Source: Actinomycetota bacterium (GTDB lineage Bacteria; Actinomycetota; Thermoleophilia; Gaiellales; Gaiellaceae). From it: a stretch of 11,073 nucleotides of DNA. The position numbers were made by a program, and so were the translations under genes. The DNA lies in the NCBI GenBank assembly GCA_013821525.1, contig JACDGR010000078.1:1-11073 (forward strand), written 5' to 3'. Under the pieces are notes generated by a model. That model made no database searches. It had not been told where the DNA came from and was given only the letters and a program-made list of their open reading frames with translations. Below are positions 1-5,397 of the stretch, piece by piece (positions within the stretch are counted from its first letter, which is position 1; each line of letters begins with the position of its first letter).

Positions 1-328
1 GCTCCGGCGCGGCGATCGGCTGCACCGCGACAGGTTGCGGCGCCGGTTCGGCCGGTGCGGGAGCGGCTGCGCCCGCCTCGCCGCCGATACGAGCGAGCAC
101 GGTGCCAACCTCCACGGTCTCGCCTTCGGCCACGAGGATCTCCGTGACGACGCCGGAGGCAGGTGAGGGCACCTCGGTGTCGACCTTGTCGGTGGAGATC
201 TCGAGCAGGGTCTCGTCGGCTTCGATCGTCTCGCCGACCTGCTTGTTCCACTTCGTGATCGTGCCCTCGGAGACGGAGACGCCCATCTGGGGCATCACGA
301 CCTCGACTGCTGTTCCTGTGCTCGACAT
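1..328 (-). CDS. 2-oxoacid dehydrogenase E2 (dihydrolipoamide acyltransferase), N-terminal part
   Basis: This is the amino end of the acyltransferase core subunit of a 2-oxoacid dehydrogenase complex; it carries the swinging lipoyl arm that takes the acyl group from E1. The visible 109 residues contain one lipoyl domain (about residues 7-83). It has the hallmark STDKVDTEVPSP, whose lysine (K48) is the predicted lipoylation site. An Ala/Pro-rich flexible linker follows. The peripheral-subunit-binding and catalytic domains lie beyond the left edge. The ATG overlaps the stop of the upstream E1 beta gene by one base (TAATG), which implies translational coupling in a single operon. The substrate (pyruvate, branched-chain 2-oxoacids or acetoin) cannot be decided from this part. 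Confidence 0.93.
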   Translation of the reverse strand, partial: MSSTGTAVEVVMPQMGVSVSEGTITKWNKQVGETIEADETLLEISTDKVDTEVPSPASGVVTEILVAEGETVEVGTVLARIGGEAGAAAPAPAEPAPQPVAVQPIAAPE

Positions 329-1296
329 TAGTACTCAGCCAGCTCCTTGAGTCCACGGACGACATCGTCGACCTGGGGGATATACGCCTTTTCGAGCACC
401 GGCGAGAACGGCACCGGGCAATCGGGGGCCGCGATCCGGCGCACGGGTGCGTCGAGATCCTCGAACGCTTCTTCCGCGATCGTCGCGGCGATCTCGCCGC
501 CGAATCCGCCGGTGCGCGTGTCCTCGTGCAGCACGAGCACCTTGGAGGTCTTGCGTGCAGATTCGAGCACCGCCTGCTTGTCCCACGGCATGATCGTGCG
601 GAGGTCGATGATCTCCACGGAGACGTCCGGCAGTTGCTTTGCTGCCTCCTCGGCCGTGTAGACCATCGCGCCCCAGGTGACGAGGGTGAGGTCGTCGCCC
701 TCCGCGTGGATGCGCGCCTTCCCGATCGGGGTCACATAGCGCTCGTCCGGCACCTCGGCCTTGATCCGCCGGTAGAGGTGCTTGTGCTCGAAGAAGAGGA
801 CCGGGTTCGGATCCTCGATCGCCGCGATCATCAGACCCTTGGCGTCCTCGGGTGTTGCCGGGCAGACGCATTTGAGGCCGGGGATGTGCGCGAAGGACGA
901 CTCGGGGTTCTGCGAGTGGAACGGGCCGCCTGAGAACCCGCCGCCGGAAGGAAGGCGCAGCACGATCGGCACCGGAGTGCCGGCACGCCAGCGCTGCTTC
1001 GCCGCGATCGTGACCAGGTGATCCCATGCGCACGAGACGAAGTCCGCAAACTGCATCTCGGCGACCGGGCGCATACCCATGATCGCCGCTCCGGTCGCGC
1101 CCGCGACGATCGCGGTCTCCGACAGCGGCATGTCGAGCACGCGCCAGGAACCGAACTCCTCCTGGAACCCGAGGGTCACCTTGAACGCACCGCCGTAGAC
1201 GCCGACGTCCTCACCGAGGACGAACACGCGCTTGTCGCGGCGCATCTCGCCGCGGATGCCGTCACTGATTGCCTGCAGGTACGTCTTCTCTGCCAT
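328..1296 (-). CDS. 2-oxoacid dehydrogenase E1 component, beta subunit
   Basis: This is the beta half of the thiamine-diphosphate-dependent E1 heterotetramer, which decarboxylates a 2-oxoacid and reductively acylates the lipoyl arm of E2. The protein is 322 residues, the usual length for the family. The N-terminal pyrimidine-binding domain has LGEDVGVYGG (about 27-36) and MPLSE with E60, the glutamate that activates the thiamine aminopyrimidine in this family. The segment HSQNPESSFAHIPGLK is typical of E1 beta. The C-terminal transketolase domain has DLRTIMPWD and HEDTRTGGFG. The ATG at 1296 starts the conserved MAEKTYLQAI; a purine-rich GGAAGAGAG lies 12 bases upstream. It sits 23 bp after E1 alpha and overlaps E2 by one base. 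Whether the complex is pyruvate or branched-chain type is undecided. Confidence 0.95.
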   Translation of the reverse strand: MAEKTYLQAISDGIRGEMRRDKRVFVLGEDVGVYGGAFKVTLGFQEEFGSWRVLDMPLSETAIVAGATGAAIMGMRPVAEMQFADFVSCAWDHLVTIAAKQRWRAGTPVPIVLRLPSGGGFSGGPFHSQNPESSFAHIPGLKCVCPATPEDAKGLMIAAIEDPNPVLFFEHKHLYRRIKAEVPDERYVTPIGKARIHAEGDDLTLVTWGAMVYTAEEAAKQLPDVSVEIIDLRTIMPWDKQAVLESARKTSKVLVLHEDTRTGGFGGEIAATIAEEAFEDLDAPVRRIAAPDCPVPFSPVLEKAYIPQVDDVVRGLKELAEY

Positions 1297-1319
1297 TGGT
1301 GTGGGTGGCTCTCTTCCGG

Positions 1320-2366
1320 CTACTTGTGGTGGGGCGTGTCGAGGTCTTCCGGTGTCGCATAGACCCCGTCCATCAGGGTTGCCGGATCGGGCTGAGGCGA
1401 TGCGTCGGCGCGCTGGAGCGAGTCGTTCAGAAGCTTCTTCACGTAACCCGTGATCTCTTCCTCGTCGGCGTCGCTCATGTCGACCTGCTCGCGCAGCCAC
1501 GTGCGGTAGCGCTCGATCGGGTCGCGCTCGGCCCAGCGCTCGAAGAGCTCCTTCGGGACGTAGAAGGCGTCGTCGTGCACCGCGTGCCCCTCCATGCGCA
1601 GCGTCTGACACTCGATCAGCGTCGGGCCACCACCCTCGCGCGCCTTGTCGATCGCGCGCTTCGTCTCGCGGTAGACGGCGAGCACGTCGGTGCCGTCGAC
1701 GACGACGCCGTCGAACCCGTAGGCCTGGGCGCGGTCGGCGAGATGCTCGACGGCGTATTCGAGGTGCGTCGGCGTCGAGTACGCCCACTGGTTGTTGTCG
1801 CAGATGAACACGACCGGCAGCGTGCGCACGCCTGCGAAGTTCATTCCCTCGTGTGCGTCGCCGCGCGCCATCGCGCCTTCGCCCGACCACGCGACCGCGA
1901 CGCGCTTCTCTTCGCGGATGCGGAAGGCGAGCGCGCAGCCAACCGCGACCGGCAGCATCGCCGGCAGGTGACTGACCATCGCGAGCAAGCCCAGGTTCTC
2001 GTCGGCCATGTGGACGTTTCCGTCCTTGCCGCGGCTCGGCCCGTCGGCACGGCCCATGTACTGGGCGAGGATCCGCCACGGCTCGACGCCCCGCGTGATG
2101 TGAACGCCCATGTCGCGATGGAGCGGCGTACCGACGTCGTCAGGCCCCATCGCGGTTGCGACCCCCACGGCCGAAGCCTCGTTCCCGCGGCCGGTGTAGA
2201 ACGAGCCGGGGATCTTCCCCTGGCGGTAGAGGATGTGACCGCGCTCCTCGACTCCGCGCGTAATCAGCATGTTGCGATAGATGCCGAGCAGATCCTCACG
2301 GTCGAGGCCCTGCTCCTTCACATCCTGCAATGAGCCGCTCGGCTCGGCCACGCGTGCGATCGCCAC
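1320..2366 (-). CDS. 2-oxoacid dehydrogenase E1 component, alpha subunit
   Basis: This is the alpha half of the E1 heterotetramer, which binds the diphosphate of thiamine diphosphate through Mg. It is 348 residues from the chosen GTG. That start is preceded by GAGGA about 8 bases upstream and gives a normal family length; a much longer upstream reading frame is open only because of GC-rich antisense. Features: YTGRGNEASAVGVA near residue 58, the cofactor motif starting GEGAMARGDAHEGMNF (162 onward) and ending at NNQWAYST (191), and the phosphorylation-loop-like MEGHAVHDD (258-266). The cofactor motif has GEG where GDG is usual. It is first in the operon E1 alpha, E1 beta, E2, which matches branched-chain, pyruvate and acetoin dehydrogenase clusters alike. 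A second possible start is the GTG a few codons later. Confidence 0.94.
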   Translation of the reverse strand: MAIARVAEPSGSLQDVKEQGLDREDLLGIYRNMLITRGVEERGHILYRQGKIPGSFYTGRGNEASAVGVATAMGPDDVGTPLHRDMGVHITRGVEPWRILAQYMGRADGPSRGKDGNVHMADENLGLLAMVSHLPAMLPVAVGCALAFRIREEKRVAVAWSGEGAMARGDAHEGMNFAGVRTLPVVFICDNNQWAYSTPTHLEYAVEHLADRAQAYGFDGVVVDGTDVLAVYRETKRAIDKAREGGGPTLIECQTLRMEGHAVHDDAFYVPKELFERWAERDPIERYRTWLREQVDMSDADEEEITGYVKKLLNDSLQRADASPQPDPATLMDGVYATPEDLDTPHHK

Positions 2367-2402
2367 TGCACCATCCTCGCGTTGTAGGGAAAGGCAGGAC
2401 GG

Positions 2403-2408
2403 ATGGTA
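2403..2408 (-). promoter_or_regulatory. Candidate -10 element for the E1-E2 operon
   Basis: On the minus strand this reads TACCAT, fitting TANNNT. It would place the transcript start near 2396, some 30 bases before the GTG at 2366, leaving room for the GAGGA ribosome site. No convincing -35 box is seen, so this is a weak call. Confidence 0.3.
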
Positions 2409-2418
2409 ACCGGGGCAG

Positions 2419-2424
2419 TAGTCT
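2419..2424 (+). promoter_or_regulatory. -10 element for the zinc-ribbon/LURP pair, leaderless arrangement
   Basis: TAGTCT lies 6 bases before the GTG at 2431. Transcription would start at or next to the start codon, and no ribosome-binding site is present in between. The same hexamer in the same arrangement precedes ygfZ at 8407. No clear -35 box is seen. Confidence 0.5.
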
Positions 2425-2430
2425 GACCGG

Positions 2431-2706
2431 GTGGGAAAGGCAGCCGACTGGCTCCGCGAGGAGCGCCGCAACGTCCTCGGCCACTGGTCGGCGTTCTGCC
2501 TGACCTGTGGGGGCGCCGTTCGCTGGTTCGAGGATTTCGAGAACGAGGTTCCCGCGACCTGCTCGTGCGGCGGCGTGATCCTTCTCCGCTGCCCCGCATG
2601 TGAGGCGCCGTTCTCCTCGACGTTCGCGGTCGAGTGCGAGAGCTGCAACGCGCCGCTGCGGGAGCCGGAGCTGCTCGGGATGCGCATCCGGCGGCCCGCC
2701 AGGTGA
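2431..2706 (+). CDS. Small double zinc-ribbon protein, unknown function
   Basis: This is a 91-residue soluble protein with eight cysteines arranged as two probable zinc sites. The first is CLTC at 23-26 with CSC at 44-46, and the second is CPAC at 54-57 with CESC at 69-72. Each site resembles a zinc ribbon with about 12-17 residues between cysteine pairs. A charged N-terminal helix (WLREERRN) precedes them. No catalytic domain is visible, so a structural, nucleic-acid-binding or protein-adaptor role is likely. The GTG start is the only one possible before the cysteines and follows a TAGTCT -10 box by 6 bases. Its TGA overlaps the ATG of the LURP-one-like gene (TGATG), so the two are translationally coupled and may act together. 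I do not recognise a named family. Confidence 0.8.
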   Translation: MGKAADWLREERRNVLGHWSAFCLTCGGAVRWFEDFENEVPATCSCGGVILLRCPACEAPFSSTFAVECESCNAPLREPELLGMRIRRPAR

Positions 2707-3311
2707 TGGGGCCCTTCGAGCACGACCGCTATCTGGTCGACCAGCTGATCCGGCCAATTGCGAACCTGTTCCGGGTGACGCCGCTCGCGGAGGGCATGAC
2801 CCCGTTCGGCGGGCCGGTCGCCTACGTCCGTCAGAGGAAGCTCGCGATCAAGGAGCACATCCGTTTCTTCGCCGACGAGGCCGAGACGCAGGAGATCTTC
2901 CACATCAAGGCACGCTCCTGGCTCGACACGGGCGGCTCGCGCTACGACGTCGAGGACGTCCAGGGGCAACGCATCGGCGTCCTCGAGCATGCGTTCGCGA
3001 AGTCCCTTCTGCGCTCGACCTGGCGCGTCTCCGGGCCGGCGGAGGAGGAGGTCGCGATCGCGCAGGAGCGCTCGCAGGCGATGGCGATCCTGCGGCGCGT
3101 GATCGACTTCGTGCCCGACTACGGCGGGTTGATCCCGATCCCCTACAACTTCGACATCCTGGCGGGCGACGCGGTGATCGGGAAGATGGACCGGAAGTTC
3201 AAGCTGCGCGACCAGTACGTGCTCGATCTCTCGGGCGATCCGGACAAGCGGCTCGACCGTCGCCTTGCGATCGCTCTCGCGATCGGGCTCGACACCCTGC
3301 AGAACCGTTAG
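2706..3311 (+). CDS. LURP-one-related / phospholipid-scramblase-fold protein
   Basis: The predicted protein has 201 residues and resembles the LURP-one-related/scramblase group (Tubby C-terminal-like beta barrel). Supporting features are the N-terminal LVDQLIRPIANLFRV, repeated beta-strand pairs such as FHIKARSWLDTGGSRYDV and EDVQGQRIGVLEH, and the C-terminal RKFKLRDQYVLDL followed by a hydrophobic helix (RLAIALAIGLDTL). In this fold the last helix is buried in the barrel rather than in the membrane. The bacterial function is unknown; membrane-lipid or ligand binding is a family-level guess. The start is the ATG overlapping the preceding stop. An upstream in-frame ATG lies inside the zinc-ribbon gene and is less likely. 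The end is convergent with the VOC gene, 17 bp away. Confidence 0.78.
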   Translation: MGPFEHDRYLVDQLIRPIANLFRVTPLAEGMTPFGGPVAYVRQRKLAIKEHIRFFADEAETQEIFHIKARSWLDTGGSRYDVEDVQGQRIGVLEHAFAKSLLRSTWRVSGPAEEEVAIAQERSQAMAILRRVIDFVPDYGGLIPIPYNFDILAGDAVIGKMDRKFKLRDQYVLDLSGDPDKRLDRRLAIALAIGLDTLQNR

Positions 3312-3317
3312 CGCCGT

Positions 3318-3336
3318 CCGCCTGTTCGCTAGGCGG
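3318..3336. terminator. Weak hairpin between convergent genes
   Basis: CCGCCT and AGGCGG form a perfect 6-bp stem with a 7-base loop, between the LURP-like gene and the VOC gene and overlapping the VOC stop codon. There is no T tract on either strand, so termination here is only possible. Confidence 0.25.
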
Positions 3337-3712
3337 CGATCTCCCAGATGTGGCCGCCCGGATCCTGGAAGCTTGCGGTGCGGATGCCCCACGGCCGATC
3401 AAGCGGACCGTTCAGGAGGGTGACGCCTCGCTCGGTGAGCCGGGCGCACCTCGCGTCGACGTCGTCGACCTCGATCGTGAACTGCTGGCGTGCGCCCGCG
3501 GCACGGTCGGCGACGGCGGCGGGCTCGATCAGCGACGGGGCCTGCGTGGCGTCGAGGAGGTTGATCACCGTATTGCCGAAGTTGAACACCACGGAGCTCT
3601 CGTCCTCGAACATGACCGGAAGCTCGAAGACCTCGAGGTAGAACCGCTTTGCAGCCGGCAGGTCCTCCATGAACAGCGTGATCGCGCCAATGCCTTTCGG
3701 CCACTCGGACAT
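3329..3712 (-). CDS. VOC-superfamily (glyoxalase/bleomycin-resistance fold) protein
   Basis: This is a 127-residue single-module protein of the vicinal oxygen chelate superfamily, with two beta-alpha-beta-beta-beta halves. The first half runs from ITLFMEDLPAAKRFYLEVF and the second from FTIEVDDVDARCARL to FQDPGGHIWEIAA. The final glutamate in WEIA matches the usual last metal ligand. The position of the usual first-strand histidine appears to be alanine (IGAITLF), so a classic four-ligand metal site is doubtful. The ATG at 3712 was chosen over one at 3805 because AAAGGAGG lies 10 bases upstream and the longer form would run into the preceding gene. It is the last gene of a probable four-gene operon, 32 bp after the MmcQ/YjbR gene. 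The substrate cannot be predicted. Confidence 0.88.
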   Translation of the reverse strand: MSEWPKGIGAITLFMEDLPAAKRFYLEVFELPVMFEDESSVVFNFGNTVINLLDATQAPSLIEPAAVADRAAGARQQFTIEVDDVDARCARLTERGVTLLNGPLDRPWGIRTASFQDPGGHIWEIAA

Positions 3713-3722
3713 CTGCTCTCTC

Positions 3723-3730
3723 CCTCCTTT
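3723..3730 (-). promoter_or_regulatory. Ribosome-binding site of the VOC gene
   Basis: The minus strand reads AAAGGAGG ten bases before the ATG at 3712. This is the strongest Shine-Dalgarno sequence in the window, and it fixes the start of the VOC protein. Confidence 0.7.
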
Positions 3731-3744
3731 ATTCGCCAATGGAT

Positions 3745-4143
3745 TCAGCTCTCGTGCTCGGCGAGCAAGGCCTTCGCGACCCGCTTCGGCGCGCGCTTCA
3801 GCCACGCCTCGACGACCGCGTCGTGCAGCTCCGCCTCGCTGAGGCGCACGAGGTCTGGGATCCGCACGAGCACGGCCGGATAGTTGTTCCAGTGCGGGGT
3901 CGTGAAGAAGATCCCGCGCGGGTCGGCGAGCACGAGCTCCTTCGCCTCCAGTCCGTCGACCCAGAAGACGAGGACGTCCTGCAGACGTTCGCCGGACGCA
4001 TCGACCGCGTCTTTCCGTGGCTCACGGTGGAAAGTGAATGCTTTCCCGCCGACTGAGTAGCTCGGCCGGCCGTCCTGCGCGACCTCCTTCGTGGTGCCTG
4101 GCAGCGCGAGCGCCAGCCGGTCGAGGTCGTCCAGCGACGCCAC
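3745..4143 (-). CDS. MmcQ/YjbR-family protein
   Basis: This is a 132-residue protein of the MmcQ/YjbR family, a small fold often annotated as DNA-binding, though its biochemical role is not settled. Recognisable parts are the N-terminal LALALPGTTKEVAQDGRPSY, the strand GKAFTFHREPRKD, DPRGIFFTTPHWNNYPAVLV, and the C-terminal helix SEAELHDAVVEAWLKRAPKRVAKAL. The GTG at 4143 has AGGAG nine bases upstream. The TAG of the upstream ASCH gene lies within that ribosome site, and only 12 bp separate the two genes, so they are co-expressed and probably coupled. The end matches the family. Confidence 0.88.
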   Translation of the reverse strand: MASLDDLDRLALALPGTTKEVAQDGRPSYSVGGKAFTFHREPRKDAVDASGERLQDVLVFWVDGLEAKELVLADPRGIFFTTPHWNNYPAVLVRIPDLVRLSEAELHDAVVEAWLKRAPKRVAKALLAEHES

Positions 4144-4155
4144 AGGGTCGCTCTC

Positions 4156-4521
4156 CTAGAAGCCGTAGGAGGGTGCGATCGCCGAGAAACGGATCAGAGT
4201 CACGGTGTCGCCTTCGTGGATCTCGCGGTTGTAGAGCTGCCCGAGCCACCTGCAGAGCTCCTCGGTGTGGCGGATCTCCGGGTTGTCGTGCTCGATCTCG
4301 TTCGGCGAGAGCTCGGCGATCGTCTTCACGTCCACCTTGTCGATCACCGCGTCGAAGACGTGCTGGCGCGGGCTGAACCGCGCGCCGGCGAGCACGGAGA
4401 CGATCATCCCCTTCTGATACTTCCGCGACTTGTCGCCGAGCCGGATCGTCGCCGTCTTGCGGTTCGACTTCAGCTGGGCCTCGACGATCGGCGAGTAGAA
4501 GTTCAGCGCGAAACCGGGCAC
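4156..4521 (-). CDS. ASCH-domain protein (YqfB-like)
   Basis: This 121-residue protein is a single ASCH domain, a PUA-like fold that binds RNA or modified nucleosides. The segment SNRKTATIRLGDKSRKYQKG (19-38) matches the ASCH signature. Its K22 and T25 line up with Lys21 and Thr24 of E. coli YqfB, the N4-acetylcytidine amidohydrolase; a glutamate in the NPEIRHTEEL helix could be the third catalytic residue. That activity is therefore a reasonable hypothesis, not a demonstration. The GTG at 4521 comes 9 bp after the NUDIX stop. Instead of a clear ribosome site there is TATAGT 8 bases upstream, so the gene may have its own leaderless transcript as well as read-through. It sits between a NUDIX hydrolase and a YjbR-fold gene. 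Confidence 0.82.
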   Translation of the reverse strand: MPGFALNFYSPIVEAQLKSNRKTATIRLGDKSRKYQKGMIVSVLAGARFSPRQHVFDAVIDKVDVKTIAELSPNEIEHDNPEIRHTEELCRWLGQLYNREIHEGDTVTLIRFSAIAPSYGF

Positions 4522-4529
4522 GGACGCGG

Positions 4530-4535
4530 ACTATA
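4530..4535 (-). promoter_or_regulatory. Internal -10-like element before the ASCH gene
   Basis: The minus strand reads TATAGT, one base from TATAAT, 8 bases before the GTG at 4521; it also contains the TAG stop of the NUDIX gene. The spacing matches the other leaderless-style starts in this window. No -35 box is seen. Confidence 0.35.
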
Positions 4536-4965
4536 CGTCCTGTAACCGGGCCGCAGCTTTCCGCACGATTTCCCGCTCTCCGCCGTAGGAGAGGAGGCGC
4601 GGCGCCTCGTCGAGCGGCAGCCACCGGGTCTCCGCGACCTCGTGCCGGAACTCGGCGGGGACCTCGCCGAGCCGCCCGCCCTCGTTGCGGACGAGAAAGA
4701 ACGAGACGATCTTGAAGATCCGCTCGCCCTCCCAGACGAACCAGTACTTGACGTCGCCGAGCTTGCCCAGGGAGCGTCCATGGGCACCGGTCTCCTCGGC
4801 CACCTCGCGCAGGGCGGTCGCCTCAGCCGTCTCGCCCGCGTCGATGAGGCCTTTCGGAAGCGCCCAGGTGCCGGCCGGCTTGCCGCCCGGCCGGATCGCC
4901 GCGACCATCCAGCGGCCGCGCAGCCGCCGCACGAGCACCCCGCCTGCCGAGAACTCACGCCGCAT
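4531..4965 (-). CDS. NUDIX hydrolase
   Basis: This is a 144-residue NUDIX-fold hydrolase, which would cleave a nucleoside diphosphate linked to some other group. A complete Nudix box is present: from the glycine of GLIDAGE, seven residues of helix, then REVAEETG. This matches GX5EX7REUXEEXGU and supplies the Mg-binding glutamates. Strands before and after (FSAGGVLVRR, WMVAAIRPGG, ETRWLPLDEA) fit the family. GGVLVRR followed by TWALPKG resembles NUDIX enzymes of the MutT/diadenosine-polyphosphate type. I chose the ATG at 4965 (MRREFSAGG). A GTG at 4998 would put the start codon inside the CIRCE operator. It leads the leftward operon with ASCH, YjbR and VOC genes and diverges from groESL. The substrate is unknown. 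Confidence 0.92.
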   Translation of the reverse strand: MRREFSAGGVLVRRLRGRWMVAAIRPGGKPAGTWALPKGLIDAGETAEATALREVAEETGAHGRSLGKLGDVKYWFVWEGERIFKIVSFFLVRNEGGRLGEVPAEFRHEVAETRWLPLDEAPRLLSYGGEREIVRKAAARLQDV

Positions 4966-4978
4966 GCGGTCTTGGCGG

Positions 4979-4984
4979 TATGCT
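4979..4984 (+). promoter_or_regulatory. Candidate -10 of the groESL promoter
   Basis: TATGCT fits TANNNT and would put the transcript start at about 4991, at the left edge of the CIRCE element. An operator overlapping the start site is the usual HrcA arrangement. No good -35 box is visible, so the exact promoter is uncertain. Confidence 0.4.
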
Positions 4985-4991
4985 GGGCCGG

Positions 4992-5018
4992 TTGGCACTC
5001 ACACAGGTAGAGTGCCAG
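4992..5018. promoter_or_regulatory. CIRCE operator (HrcA-binding site)
   Basis: TTGGCACTC and GAGTGCCAG flank a spacer of exactly nine bases. The consensus CIRCE is TTAGCACTC-N9-GAGTGCTAA; the arms here match 8 of 9 and 7 of 9 positions, and the changes are mostly compensated (an 8-bp perfect inverted repeat, TGGCACTC/GAGTGCCA). It lies 38 bp before groES, where HrcA represses groESL in many bacteria. It also sits only 26 bp from the NUDIX start on the other strand, so it could affect that operon too. Confidence 0.92.
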
Positions 5019-5056
5019 AGGCAATCACAAGCCTGGTACAAGGTGGAGGTTTACAC

Positions 5057-5362
5057 ATGAATCTACAGCCGCTTGGCGACCGTCTGATCGTCGAGGTTCT
5101 CGAGGAAGAAGAGACCACGGTCAGCGGAATCGTCCTGCCGGACACCGCGAAGGAGAAGCCGCAGCGCGGCCGCGTCCTCGCAGTTGGCCCCGGCGCCCGT
5201 GACGACGACGGCAACCACGTTGCCATGGACGTCGAAGAGGGCGATGAGGTCATCTTCAGCAAGTACGGAGGCACCGAGATCAAGGTCGGCGCCGACGATG
5301 TTCTGATCCTCCGCGAGTCGGACGTCCTGGCGAAGGTCGTCGGCGACCGCGCCGCCGTCTAA
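5057..5362 (+). CDS. groES: Co-chaperonin GroES (Hsp10)
   Basis: This is the 10-kDa lid of the chaperonin, a heptameric cap that closes the GroEL folding chamber with ATP. The 101 residues are a normal length. It has the N-terminal LQPLGDRLIVEVLEEEE, the mobile loop with the GroEL-contacting SGIVLPDTAKEKPQRG (about 23-38), the RVLAVGPGARDDDG strand, GDEVIFSKYGGTEIK, and the closing ILRESDVLAKV. The ATG has GGTGGAGGT six bases upstream. It is transcribed with groEL (35 bp downstream) from a promoter at the CIRCE site, so heat-inducible control by HrcA is expected. The protein is cytosolic. Confidence 0.98.
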   Translation: MNLQPLGDRLIVEVLEEEETTVSGIVLPDTAKEKPQRGRVLAVGPGARDDDGNHVAMDVEEGDEVIFSKYGGTEIKVGADDVLILRESDVLAKVVGDRAAV

Positions 5363-5397
5363 TCACGGTCTAGAGAAGAGAAGGAGAGAGACAAAAC

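Noticed and set aside
2367..3392. Upstream extension of the E1 alpha frame to 690 residues
   Set aside because: The extra part is antisense to the zinc-ribbon and LURP-like genes, is low-complexity, and lies before a start with a ribosome site that gives the normal family length.
4966..4998. GTG at 4998 as the NUDIX start
   Set aside because: It would place the start codon inside the left arm of the CIRCE operator and add residues before the conserved first strand; the ATG at 4965 fits the family better.
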